Positions 26,901 through 35,637 of a stretch of DNA of 64,000 nucleotides are shown one piece after another. The position numbers were made by a program, and so were the translations under genes. How positions within the stretch are numbered: the first letter of the stretch is position 1; each line of letters opens with the position of its first letter. This DNA comes from Salinispirillum sp049115955 (GTDB lineage: Bacteria; Pseudomonadota; Gammaproteobacteria; Pseudomonadales; Natronospirillaceae): positions 71,770-135,769 of the forward strand of contig JAGDZJ010000008.1 in assembly GCA_049115955.1 (NCBI GenBank), given 5' to 3'. Under the pieces are notes generated by a model. It saw only the letters and a list, made by a program, of their open reading frames with translations. It ran no database searches and was not told where the DNA came from.

Positions 26901-29900
26901 ATGACTGAATTTGTTCACCTCCGTCTGCACACAGAGTATTCCCTAATTGATGGTTTGGTGCGCATTAAACCTCTGGCCAATGCCGTGCGTGCGCAGGGTA
27001 TGCCTGCCGTTGCCATGACGGATCAGACCAACTTTTTTGGTTTGATAAAGTTTTACAACGCCATGATGGGGTCGGGCATAAAACCCATCTTGGGCAGTGA
27101 TCTTTGGCTGGAAAACCCTGACGAGCCAGATCGTCCTTATCGCGTACCCTTTTTGTGCCAGAATCAGACGGGCTACAAAAACCTGATTGAACTGATTTCT
27201 CGTGCCTATCAGAAAAATCAGGATTTGCATCGGGCCGTGGTCAAATACGAATGGATCGAAGAATTACATTCAGGTTTGATTGTGCTGTCGGGTGCGAACT
27301 ACGGCGACGTCGGCCAAGCTATTTTACGCGGCAATGCCGCCGTTGCCGAGAAGCGCGTGCAGTGGTGGCAAGCCTGTTTTGGTGATCGTTATTACCTTGA
27401 ATTGCAACGCACAGAGCGGGCCGGCGACGACGCGCACGTGACCGGCGCTATTGCCCTGGCCGGGCGCTACGGTGTCCCAGTCGTAGCCACCAACGATGTC
27501 ATGTTTTTAACCTCTGAAGACTTTGAAGCACACGAAACACGGGTGTGCATCAACGAAGGTATGGCGCTTGACGACCCGCGCCGTGAGCATCGCTTTTCCG
27601 ATCAACAATACCTGAAATCGGCCGATGAAATGGCGGCGCTGTTCAGTGACGTACCGAGTGCCTTGACCAACAGTGTCGAAATCGCCCGGCGCTGTTCGGT
27701 CGAGATAGAACTGGGCAAGTACTATCTGCCGGACTACCCGATTCCAGAGAATATGGCCGACGATCCGTTCTTTGCCGAGCATACGTCGTACGATGAAATT
27801 GCGGGGCGCGTTAAAGCCGCTATGGCGTCGGCGTGGGCAGGGCGTGAAACGGAAGCCGAGTATGAAACCGCCTTGCGCACGGGTATCTTTTTTCACTTGG
27901 TATCTTGGCAGGGTCTGGAAGAGCGCTTGGCGATCAGCCACAACGCCGACGACCCCAACTACGCCAGTGAGCGGCAAGAGTACGTTGACCGGCTCAACTT
28001 CGAACTAGACATCATTATTCAGATGGGCTTTCCGGGTTACTTCCTGATCGTAATGGACTTCATCCAGTGGGCTAAAGACCATGATATTCCGGTCGGTCCC
28101 GGCCGTGGTTCCGGTGCCGGTTCGTTGGTGGCCTACGCCCAGAAAATAACGGATCTCGACCCGCTGAAATACGATTTGCTGTTCGAGCGCTTTTTGAACC
28201 CGGAGCGGGTATCTATGCCCGACTTCGACGTCGACTTTTGCATGGACAATCGCGATCAAGTGATTCAATACGTGGCCGAACACTATGGCCGCGAAGCGGT
28301 ATCGCAGATCGTGACCTTCGGTACCTTGGCGGCAAAAGCGGTGGTGCGCGACGTAGCCCGTGTGCAGGGTAAGAGTTATGGCCTAGCCGACAAAATTTCC
28401 AAGTTGATTCCCGGTACACCGGGCATGACGTTGGAAAAATCGTTGGAAGAGGTGCCCGAACTCAAAGAATTCATTGACCAAGATGAAGAAGGCCGAGAAA
28501 TTTGGGACATGGCGCGCAAGCTGGAAGGCATTACGCGCCAGACGGGTAAGCACGCCGGTGGTGTGGTTATAGCGCCGACTCGATTAACGGATTTCTCGCC
28601 GCTGTTGTGCGAACCCGACGGCACAGGCTTGGTGACCCAGTACGATAAGAACGACGTGGAATCGGCCGGCTTAGTGAAGTTTGACTTCCTTGGTTTGCGT
28701 ACTCTGACCATTATTAAGTGGGCTCTGGAAATCATCAACGCGCGGCGGGCGCAGCATCAAGATGAGCCCATTGATATTGCGCATATCCCGTTAGATGACA
28801 AGGCGTCCTTCGACCTGCTGAAGAAAGCCAAGACGACAGCCGTGTTCCAGCTTGAATCGCGCGGTATGAAAGCGCTGATTAAGAACATGCAGCCGGATAC
28901 GCTGGAAGACATGATCGCTCTGGTGGCCCTGTTTCGCCCGGGGCCTCTCGACTCCGGCATGGTTGAAAACTTTATCAACCGTAAGCACGGGCGCGAGGCG
29001 ATTTCCTACCCCGACGCGACCTATCAGCATGAATCGCTGAAGCCTATTTTGGAGCCGACGTACGGTATCATTGTCTACCAAGAACAGGTCATGCAGATCG
29101 CGCAGACCTTGGCTGGTTATACGCTGGGTGGCGCTGACTTGCTCCGCCGCGCCATGGGTAAGAAAAAACCCGAAGAAATGGCCAAGCAGCGCCAAACCTT
29201 TGCTGACGGTGCCGAAGGTAAAAACATTGATGCAGATCTCGCGACCAAGATTTTCGACCTGGTAGAAAAGTTCGCAGGCTACGGTTTCAACAAATCGCAC
29301 TCCGCAGCTTATGCCTTGGTGTCTTACCAAACCCTTTGGCTTAAAACGCATTACCCCGCGGCCTTTATGGCAGCAACCATGTCATCGGAATTAGACAACA
29401 CCGATAAGGTCGTTATCTTCCTCGAAGACTGCCGCGAAATGAACGTGACCGTGTTGCCGCCCGACGTCAACGCCGGTGACTACATGTTCACCGTGAACGA
29501 CAATGACGAAGTGGTGTTTGGCCTTGGTGCGGTGAAAGGTGTGGGCGAAGGCCCGGTATCGGCCATTGTTGAAGGGCGGACAGACGGGCCTTATAAGGAC
29601 TTGTTTGATTTCTGTTCACGCGTGAACCTCAAAAAAATGGGCCGTCGTGTCATAGAGGCGCTGATCAAGTCTGGTGCTCTCGATACCATAGGGCCGAGCC
29701 GCGCCATCTTGATGGCGGCGTTGCCGGATGCCATTAAAGCCGCCGAGCAAACCACCGCCAACGCCGCGGCGGGCATGGTTGATTTGTTTGGCGATATCCA
29801 GCTCAACGACGAAGCCGACCCATACCACGACTATCGGCATCTGATTGAATGGCCGATCAAAGAGCGCTTGGCCGGAGAAAAAGACACGCTGGGTCTGTAC

Positions 29901-30509
29901 CTCACCGGACACCCGATTGACGAATACGAAGACGAAGTTAAACGCATTGTGTCGGCGCGTTTGGCGGACATTGTGCCGCGCAAACAGGATATCCAGACGT
30001 TGGCCGGTTTGGTGATCGATATTCGCCGCATGAAAACCAAGGCCGGCAAAGACTTGATGTTTGTAACGTTGGATGACCGTACAGCGCGCATTGAGTTTGG
30101 CGTGTTCGATGATCAAGACGCCAGTTGGGTGAGCCTGATCGAGATAGGGCGCGTTATCTTCGTGCAGGCAGAAGTGACGTGGAACGAATACCGTGAAGAA
30201 AACCGCGTTAAGGTGTCCGATGTGGTCGATGTCGCGCAAGCACGTCAGCGCTTCGCCCGAGCGATGGTGGTACGCGTTAAAGCGGTGGCGGAGCAATCGA
30301 TCAAGCAACACATTGATCAATTAAGATCCGTACTGACGCAGGAATCAAGCGATGCGCCCGCCGTGCCCTTACACATCGAGTACCATCGTGAAGATGCGCG
30401 CGGAGAAATTCAGTTAAACGACGCGCATAAGGCGCCGTTAACTGACGAGTTCATCTATCGTTTGCGCCAGATGTACGGGGTGGATGCGGTAGAAATGCGC
30501 TTTCACTGA
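26901..30509 (+). CDS. dnaE: DNA polymerase III alpha subunit
   Basis: The 1202-residue replicative polymerase. The N-terminal PHP domain begins HLRLHTEYSLIDG. Palm catalytic aspartates are in MPDFDVDFCMDNR, with GPGRGSGAGSLVAY nearby. The fingers, beta-clamp-binding region and C-terminal OB domain follow (LAGLVIDIRRMKTKAG). It is slightly longer than E. coli DnaE (1160). It starts three bases after rnhB. Confidence 0.98.
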   Translation: MTEFVHLRLHTEYSLIDGLVRIKPLANAVRAQGMPAVAMTDQTNFFGLIKFYNAMMGSGIKPILGSDLWLENPDEPDRPYRVPFLCQNQTGYKNLIELISRAYQKNQDLHRAVVKYEWIEELHSGLIVLSGANYGDVGQAILRGNAAVAEKRVQWWQACFGDRYYLELQRTERAGDDAHVTGAIALAGRYGVPVVATNDVMFLTSEDFEAHETRVCINEGMALDDPRREHRFSDQQYLKSADEMAALFSDVPSALTNSVEIARRCSVEIELGKYYLPDYPIPENMADDPFFAEHTSYDEIAGRVKAAMASAWAGRETEAEYETALRTGIFFHLVSWQGLEERLAISHNADDPNYASERQEYVDRLNFELDIIIQMGFPGYFLIVMDFIQWAKDHDIPVGPGRGSGAGSLVAYAQKITDLDPLKYDLLFERFLNPERVSMPDFDVDFCMDNRDQVIQYVAEHYGREAVSQIVTFGTLAAKAVVRDVARVQGKSYGLADKISKLIPGTPGMTLEKSLEEVPELKEFIDQDEEGREIWDMARKLEGITRQTGKHAGGVVIAPTRLTDFSPLLCEPDGTGLVTQYDKNDVESAGLVKFDFLGLRTLTIIKWALEIINARRAQHQDEPIDIAHIPLDDKASFDLLKKAKTTAVFQLESRGMKALIKNMQPDTLEDMIALVALFRPGPLDSGMVENFINRKHGREAISYPDATYQHESLKPILEPTYGIIVYQEQVMQIAQTLAGYTLGGADLLRRAMGKKKPEEMAKQRQTFADGAEGKNIDADLATKIFDLVEKFAGYGFNKSHSAAYALVSYQTLWLKTHYPAAFMAATMSSELDNTDKVVIFLEDCREMNVTVLPPDVNAGDYMFTVNDNDEVVFGLGAVKGVGEGPVSAIVEGRTDGPYKDLFDFCSRVNLKKMGRRVIEALIKSGALDTIGPSRAILMAALPDAIKAAEQTTANAAAGMVDLFGDIQLNDEADPYHDYRHLIEWPIKERLAGEKDTLGLYLTGHPIDEYEDEVKRIVSARLADIVPRKQDIQTLAGLVIDIRRMKTKAGKDLMFVTLDDRTARIEFGVFDDQDASWVSLIEIGRVIFVQAEVTWNEYREENRVKVSDVVDVAQARQRFARAMVVRVKAVAEQSIKQHIDQLRSVLTQESSDAPAVPLHIEYHREDARGEIQLNDAHKAPLTDEFIYRLRQMYGVDAVEMRFH

Positions 30510-30604
30510 TGGGCGGAGCTGATGAGGATAAACACTCTCAGTTCACCCTCTGTGTATTGTTTACTTAAATTCACAGCTCAATCCTGAGCTTTCCGCTTGT
30601 TTCA

Positions 30605-30629
30605 ATGCAGCCGAACGGCTAGGCTGCAT
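30605..30629 (+). promoter_or_regulatory. Hairpin in the accA leader
   Basis: ATGCAGCC (30605-30612) pairs with GGCTGCAT (30622-30629) around nine bases, 31 bases before the accA ATG. There is no U tract, so it may be a leader structure rather than a terminator. Confidence 0.35.
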
Positions 30630-30660
30630 GCAGAACATTTTTGATAGGGACGCGCAATCC

Positions 30661-31614
30661 ATGAATCCCAACTATCTTGATTTCGAACAGCCCATTGCGG
30701 AGCTGGAAGCCAAAATAGAAGAACTGCGACTGGTTGGTAATGATCACGATCTGAACATTACCGAAGAAGTTGATAAGCTGCGTAAGCAGGCAGTGAAACT
30801 AACCGAAAACATCTTCACCAATCTGTCTGCTTGGCAAGTGTCTAAGTTGGCGCGCCATCCATTGCGCCCTAACTCACTGGAATACTTTGCTCGCATTTTC
30901 ACTGAATTTGATGAAATGCACGGTGATCGACGCTATGGCGACGACGGGGCCATTATTGGTGGCACCGCGCGCTTGGATGGTCGTCCCGTCATGGTTATCG
31001 GGCAGCAGAAAGGCCGTACCGTTCAGGAAAAAGTGAAGCGTAATTTTGGTTCGCCACGTCCGGAAGGTTATCGCAAAGCATTGCGCTTGATGGAGTTTGC
31101 CGAGCGCTTTAAATTGCCCGTCATGACCTTTATTGATACGGCCGGTGCCTATCCTGGCGTCGGCGCTGAAGAGCGCGGTCAAAGCGAAGCCATCGCTTAC
31201 AACTTGCAGCGTATGTCGAGCTTGGAAGTACCCATCATCTGCACCGTTATTGGTGAAGGTGGTTCAGGTGGTGCATTGGCCATCGGTGTGGGTGACCACC
31301 TCAATATGCTGCAGTATTCGACCTACGCAGTTATTTCGCCCGAAGGCTGTGCGTCTATTCTGTTTAAAACCTCTGATCGCGCCGCAGATGCCGCAGAAGC
31401 CATGGGCATTACTGCCGACAAGCTGCATGCACTGGGCTTGGTCGATACGGTCATTCAAGAGCCATTGGGCGGTGCTCATCGGGATCTTGATCTGACGGCG
31501 GCTAAAATCAAAAACAGCCTGCTCAGCACCTTGAGTACGCTGGAGCAGCAGCCCATGCCACAGATTTTAGATCAGCGGTATCGGCGCTTGATGTCATACG
31601 GTAACTTCACCTAG
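30661..31614 (+). CDS. accA: Acetyl-CoA carboxylase carboxyltransferase alpha subunit
   Basis: A 317-residue subunit that, with AccD, transfers the carboxyl group from biotin to acetyl-CoA. The start MNPNYLDFEQPIAELEAKI is the family start, so ATG 30661 is chosen over 30628. Crotonase-fold motifs are VIGQQKGR, FIDTAGAYPGVGAEERGQ and EGGSGGALAIGVGD. It follows dnaE, as in most gammaproteobacteria. Confidence 0.97.
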   Translation: MNPNYLDFEQPIAELEAKIEELRLVGNDHDLNITEEVDKLRKQAVKLTENIFTNLSAWQVSKLARHPLRPNSLEYFARIFTEFDEMHGDRRYGDDGAIIGGTARLDGRPVMVIGQQKGRTVQEKVKRNFGSPRPEGYRKALRLMEFAERFKLPVMTFIDTAGAYPGVGAEERGQSEAIAYNLQRMSSLEVPIICTVIGEGGSGGALAIGVGDHLNMLQYSTYAVISPEGCASILFKTSDRAADAAEAMGITADKLHALGLVDTVIQEPLGGAHRDLDLTAAKIKNSLLSTLSTLEQQPMPQILDQRYRRLMSYGNFT

Positions 31615-31629
31615 GATAGTAGGCGAACC

Positions 31630-31753
31630 TAGAAACGACTGCGCTTGCACTGGCAGTGTTAAAATTTGCTTCAAAATGCGCACTTACCATCCGTTTAGGC
31701 TGCGCAGTTGAAGCAAATTTTGCCTCGTCAGATCGTCGCTTGTTACGTTTCTA
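31630..31753. repeat. Long interrupted inverted repeat between accA and the acetyltransferase gene
   Basis: Three nested arms share one centre. TAGAAACG (31630-31637) pairs with 31746-31753, a perfect 14-base arm AAAATTTGCTTCAA (31661-31674) pairs with 31708-31721, and TGCGCA occurs at 31677 and 31701. The outer segments pair imperfectly. There is no U tract. It could be a dispersed palindromic element or a strong mRNA barrier. Confidence 0.7.
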
Positions 31754-31792
31754 AATACGCCCAATCTAACGTATCAAGAAGAGGGTGATTGA

Positions 31793-32284
31793 ATGACGTT
31801 AGCGCAACGCCCTCCTTTTTTTGAATTTCATCACCTCAGCGACGGCGTGCTGGCGTTGCGACACAAGTCCTTTCTGCAAGGCAAGGTGGCCATGGATCGT
31901 GTGCCCGCCTATCTCTTTTCTATTGTCCATTTGGCTTCCGATCAGATCGTTGGTGAGATCGATCTGCGCTTAGAACCTACGGATTACCTACAGCAATACG
32001 GCGGCCAAATGGGGTATCATATTGATGCTGCGTACCGGGGCCATCGATTTGCTGTTCGGGCGTGTTTACTGCTGCAAGAAGTAGCTCATACCCATGGCAT
32101 GACGGAAATCTGGATTACCTGCAATCCAGACAATTTGGCGTCTCAGCGCACCTGTGAGCTCATCGGTGCCGAGTACGTGAACCAAGTCAAAGTGCCCTTT
32201 GCCAGCGAACTGTACTGGCGCGGAGACCGATTTAAATGCCGTTACCTTTGGGACCTGACGCAGCCGCACTCTTTGCCGCTTTAG
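31793..32284 (+). CDS. GNAT family N-acetyltransferase
   Basis: A 163-residue acetyltransferase of the RimJ/RimL-like GNAT group. The acetyl-CoA-binding region is in GYHIDAAYRGHRFAVRACLLL, followed by WITCNPDNLASQRTCELIGAEYV, a pattern common to this superfamily. The substrate is unknown. A GAGGGTGA ribosome binding site precedes the ATG. Its end overlaps tilS by 49 bases, so the two are co-transcribed and probably coupled. It is not a standard member of the accA-tilS neighbourhood. Confidence 0.85.
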   Translation: MTLAQRPPFFEFHHLSDGVLALRHKSFLQGKVAMDRVPAYLFSIVHLASDQIVGEIDLRLEPTDYLQQYGGQMGYHIDAAYRGHRFAVRACLLLQEVAHTHGMTEIWITCNPDNLASQRTCELIGAEYVNQVKVPFASELYWRGDRFKCRYLWDLTQPHSLPL

Positions 32285-33582
32285 AGCACCCGGATGCTGA
32301 GCGCGCGCCGCGCATTTGGGTCGGGCTGAGTGGCGGGCTGGATTCCTCGGTGCTGGCGGTGTTGGCAGCCAAGCGCTGGCCGGATAAAGTCCATCTGATC
32401 CACATCAATCATCATCTGCAAACCGCCGCCGACGACTGGGCTGCGCATTGTCGTGCTATGGCGAACCGGTTGTCGGTACCCATTGCAATAACGGACGTGA
32501 GCGTTAATGCACAGGCAAGCCCTGAGAACGCCGCCCGCGAAGCGCGCTATCAGGCCTTTTGCGACTGTATCGGCGAAAGTGATATGTTGCTGCTGGCCCA
32601 CCATGCTGATGACCAAGTAGAAACGGTGTTCTACCGGTTATTGCGTGGGGCGGGCGTGGATGGCCTGTCGGGTATGCCGCAAGGCCGATCACTAGGGCGC
32701 GGGCAACTGTGGCGACCGTGGTTGAAAACACCGCGCAGTGCATTGGAACGAACGGCCCGGGAGCTTGAGCTGACATGGGTTGAAGACCCCAGCAATCAGC
32801 AAACTGATGCTGATCGTAATTTCTTGCGTCAGCAGGTGTTGCCTGTGATCGAACAGCGTTGGCCGCGCTATCGTGAGTCCGTCGAGCGTGCGCGTCAGCA
32901 TGTGTCGGCAGCAGCACAGCGCGAGCGCGATCATTGGCAACGCGTGATGCTTGAGTGTTTGGGCACTGATCATACGTTGGATATTGCGGCTGTGTCGGCG
33001 TTGCCGGAGGCTGACCAGTTGTCAGTATTGCGCGAGTGGTTGCTGGACTTGACGCCCAATCAACAATGGTTGCAGACGCTGTTGCATGAAGTGGTTAAGG
33101 CCGCGCCGGAAGCGCGGCCCGTATTGCAGGTTGGAAACGTGACGGTGCGACGTTTCAACCAAAGGCTTTATCGCGTGGCGGATCTGCCGCCGTTACCGGC
33201 TCATCCCATCGCCCTGTCTCTGGGTCTGGTGTTGCAGCATGGCAGCTTTGGCGAGGTGGGCCTATTAGAGCCGGTCAAAGCAGCAGAGGGCCTGCCGTTG
33301 AGCGCCGACATTGTGGCTCGAAATGATCTCAGTATTCGGTTCCGAGTAGGCGGAGAGCGCTTTCACCCGGCCGGGCGTTCGGGCAGCCGTGATCTCAAGC
33401 GGTTACTGCAAGAATGGCAGGTACCGCCGTGGTTGCGCGACCGAGTGCCGTTGTTTTATGTGGGTGAGCGTTTGCTGGCAGTGGGTCATGTTGCGGCAAA
33501 ATACGGCTGGTATACTGAGGAAATTCTGTCTGCGCCGATTGAGCCGGCAGGGATCTTGTGTTACCGTATCGTTCCATCTTGA
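32236..33582 (+). CDS. tilS: tRNA(Ile)-lysidine synthase
   Basis: A 448-residue ATP-dependent enzyme that converts C34 of tRNA-Ile(CAU) to lysidine so that it reads AUA. The PP-loop SGGLDSSVLA lies at about residues 32-41. HHADDQVETVFYRLLRGAG and the substrate-binding and C-terminal domains follow. It begins inside the preceding acetyltransferase gene. Confidence 0.95.
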   Translation: MPLPLGPDAAALFAALEHPDAERAPRIWVGLSGGLDSSVLAVLAAKRWPDKVHLIHINHHLQTAADDWAAHCRAMANRLSVPIAITDVSVNAQASPENAAREARYQAFCDCIGESDMLLLAHHADDQVETVFYRLLRGAGVDGLSGMPQGRSLGRGQLWRPWLKTPRSALERTARELELTWVEDPSNQQTDADRNFLRQQVLPVIEQRWPRYRESVERARQHVSAAAQRERDHWQRVMLECLGTDHTLDIAAVSALPEADQLSVLREWLLDLTPNQQWLQTLLHEVVKAAPEARPVLQVGNVTVRRFNQRLYRVADLPPLPAHPIALSLGLVLQHGSFGEVGLLEPVKAAEGLPLSADIVARNDLSIRFRVGGERFHPAGRSGSRDLKRLLQEWQVPPWLRDRVPLFYVGERLLAVGHVAAKYGWYTEEILSAPIEPAGILCYRIVPS

Positions 33583-33641
33583 GAGTGGATTGAACGGCAC
33601 TGTTTCCCGCCGCTTCTGCTCCAAAAAACCACAAATCATTT

Positions 33642-33706
33642 AACCCTCCCTGTCCTGATCCATGAGCAGCTACTGATGCGGTCACAGGTGGGGTTTTTTG
33701 TTTTTT
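33642..33706 (+). terminator. Terminator or attenuator directly before pyrG
   Basis: AACCCTCCCTGT (33642-33653) pairs, with two mismatches, with ACAGGTGGGGTT (33684-33695). TTTTTTGTTTTTT follows to 33706. Only 19 bases then remain before the pyrG ATG at 33726. Confidence 0.65.
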
Positions 33707-33725
33707 ACACCAAGATGGGCTACCT

Positions 33726-35363
33726 ATGACTCGCTACATTTTCGTCACCGGCGGTGTTGTTTCTTCTCTCGGGAAGGGCATCGCTTCTGCTTCGCTTGCT
33801 GCCATACTGGAAGCGCGCGGCCTCAACGTCACCATGCTTAAGCTGGATCCCTACATCAATGTGGATCCCGGCACTATGAGCCCATTTCAGCATGGTGAAG
33901 TATTTGTCACGCACGATGGGGCAGAGACCGATCTGGATCTGGGTCACTACGAGCGTTTCATTCGCGCCAAGATGACCCAAAACAACAATTTCACCACCGG
34001 TCGGGTATATCAGCACGTGCTGAAGAAAGAAAGGCGTGGTGATTACTTAGGCGGCACGGTGCAGGTTATTCCACATATTACGGATGAGATTAAGCGTCGG
34101 GTCATCGCAGGGGCAGGCAACGCCGATGTCGCGTTGGTGGAAGTGGGTGGTACGGTGGGCGATATCGAGTCGTTGCCTTTCCTTGAAGCCATTCGTCAGT
34201 TGAAGGTAGAACTGGGTAGCCGCCGCGCGTTGTCGATGCATTTGACCTTGGTGCCGTATATCGCGACGGCTGGCGAGATTAAAACCAAGCCTACACAGCA
34301 CTCCGTTAAAGAGTTACGCACCATCGGCTTGCAGCCTGACATTCTGATTTGTCGGTCAGAGGTTGAGATTGATCGCAGTGCGTTGAAGAAAATCGCCTTG
34401 TTCACCAACGTGGAAGAGCGGGCAGTCATTCCGCTGCCCGATGCCAATACCATCTATCGCATTCCGCGTATGCTGTCTGACTGTGGTTTGGATGACATTG
34501 TGGTGGAAAAGTTCGGTCTCGAATGCCATGCGGCGGATTTACGCGAATGGGACGATGTGGCTGAGCGCAAGCTGAACCCGGAGAAAGAAATCACCATCGC
34601 CATGGTCGGTAAGTACATGGAGTTGTTGGATGCCTATAAGTCGTTGATCGAAGCCATTGATCACGCTGGCATTCGCAGTAAGACCAAGGTGAAGATCCGC
34701 TACATTGATTCGGAGAAGATCGAAGAGCAGGGCGTTGGTTTGCTGGAAGATGTGTCCGCCATCTTGGTGCCCGGTGGTTTCGGCTATCGTGGCGTGGAAG
34801 GCAAGATCGAAACCGTGCGCTATGCCCGCGAAAACAAAATTCCATACCTCGGTATTTGCTTAGGTATGCAGGTCGCGGTTATTGAGTTTGCGCGTCATGT
34901 TGCTGGTTTAGAGGGCGCGCATTCAACCGAATTTGATCGTCAGAGTCGCCACCCAGTGGTCGGTCTGATTACGGAATGGATTGAGTCAGACGGGCGCAAA
35001 GTAGAGCGCACGGAAGAGTCTGATCTGGGTGGCACCATGCGCTTGGGCGGGCAGGAATGCAAGCTGACTGCCGACAGCTTGTCGGCGGAAGCCTACGGCA
35101 GTACCGATATTGTGGAGCGCCACCGTCATCGTTATGAAGTGAACGATCACTATGTACCACAGCTGGAAAAATACGGTTTGCGCATAGCCGGACGCAGTGT
35201 GGATGGCAATCTGGTAGAAGTGGTAGAAGTGCCTGACCATCCTTGGTTTGTGGCTTGCCAGTTCCACCCGGAGTTCACCAGCTCGCCACGCGATGGGCAT
35301 GGGCTCTTCAGCGGATTTATTGCTGCGGCGACGCAGTATGCGTTGGATAATAAGCAACTGTAA
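33726..35363 (+). CDS. pyrG: CTP synthase
   Basis: A 545-residue enzyme that aminates UTP to CTP using glutamine. The N-terminal synthase domain starts TRYIFVTGGVVSSLGKG. The class I glutamine amidotransferase domain has the catalytic cysteine in LGICLGMQ and the His-Glu pair in QFHPEFTSSP. The length is equal to E. coli PyrG. It stands between tilS and eno with a hairpin-U tract immediately upstream; kdsA, often found between pyrG and eno, is absent. Confidence 0.98.
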   Translation: MTRYIFVTGGVVSSLGKGIASASLAAILEARGLNVTMLKLDPYINVDPGTMSPFQHGEVFVTHDGAETDLDLGHYERFIRAKMTQNNNFTTGRVYQHVLKKERRGDYLGGTVQVIPHITDEIKRRVIAGAGNADVALVEVGGTVGDIESLPFLEAIRQLKVELGSRRALSMHLTLVPYIATAGEIKTKPTQHSVKELRTIGLQPDILICRSEVEIDRSALKKIALFTNVEERAVIPLPDANTIYRIPRMLSDCGLDDIVVEKFGLECHAADLREWDDVAERKLNPEKEITIAMVGKYMELLDAYKSLIEAIDHAGIRSKTKVKIRYIDSEKIEEQGVGLLEDVSAILVPGGFGYRGVEGKIETVRYARENKIPYLGICLGMQVAVIEFARHVAGLEGAHSTEFDRQSRHPVVGLITEWIESDGRKVERTEESDLGGTMRLGGQECKLTADSLSAEAYGSTDIVERHRHRYEVNDHYVPQLEKYGLRIAGRSVDGNLVEVVEVPDHPWFVACQFHPEFTSSPRDGHGLFSGFIAAATQYALDNKQL

Positions 35364-35545
35364 GTCGTTGCACACTGCGGCGCTGACATTGGCAGATTAA
35401 CAATAGGGCTTAATGTGTGCAGCTACTGATGGTAGATTGCGCCTTTAAGCCCTTTCTTGCTTTGGCTGTTCTTCGCGAACGGTGTTTCGGGCGTTGTGGT
35501 TGTGATGTTTTTTGTAATTTAGCAACAGTAATGCCTGAGTGCCTC

Positions 35546-35551
35546 TATACT
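35546..35551 (+). promoter_or_regulatory. Candidate eno promoter -10 box
   Basis: TATACT matches the sigma-70 -10 at five of six positions. No good -35 is found at 16-18 bases upstream, so this may be an activator-dependent or weak promoter. Confidence 0.35.
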
Positions 35552-35563
35552 TTGATGTCTTTT

Positions 35564-35578
35564 TGTAAGAAAATTACA
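35564..35578 (+). promoter_or_regulatory. HexR-like operator upstream of eno
   Basis: TGTAAGAAAATTACA is a TGTAA-N5-TTACA inverted repeat. It matches the known HexR pattern TGTAATnnnATTACA at all but one defined position. It lies 13 bases after the candidate -10 and 60 bases before the eno ATG. HexR regulates central carbon genes in gammaproteobacteria; the link here is inferred. Confidence 0.5.
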
Positions 35579-35637
35579 GCAATAGAATAAAAGGCTACGC
35601 CGCTTCGGCATGCCGCCAGCAACTTGGAGAGTATCGA

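Noticed and set aside
35364..35637. Possible lost kdsA between pyrG and eno
   Set aside because: No remnant is visible, and many gammaproteobacteria, including E. coli, have pyrG directly followed by eno.
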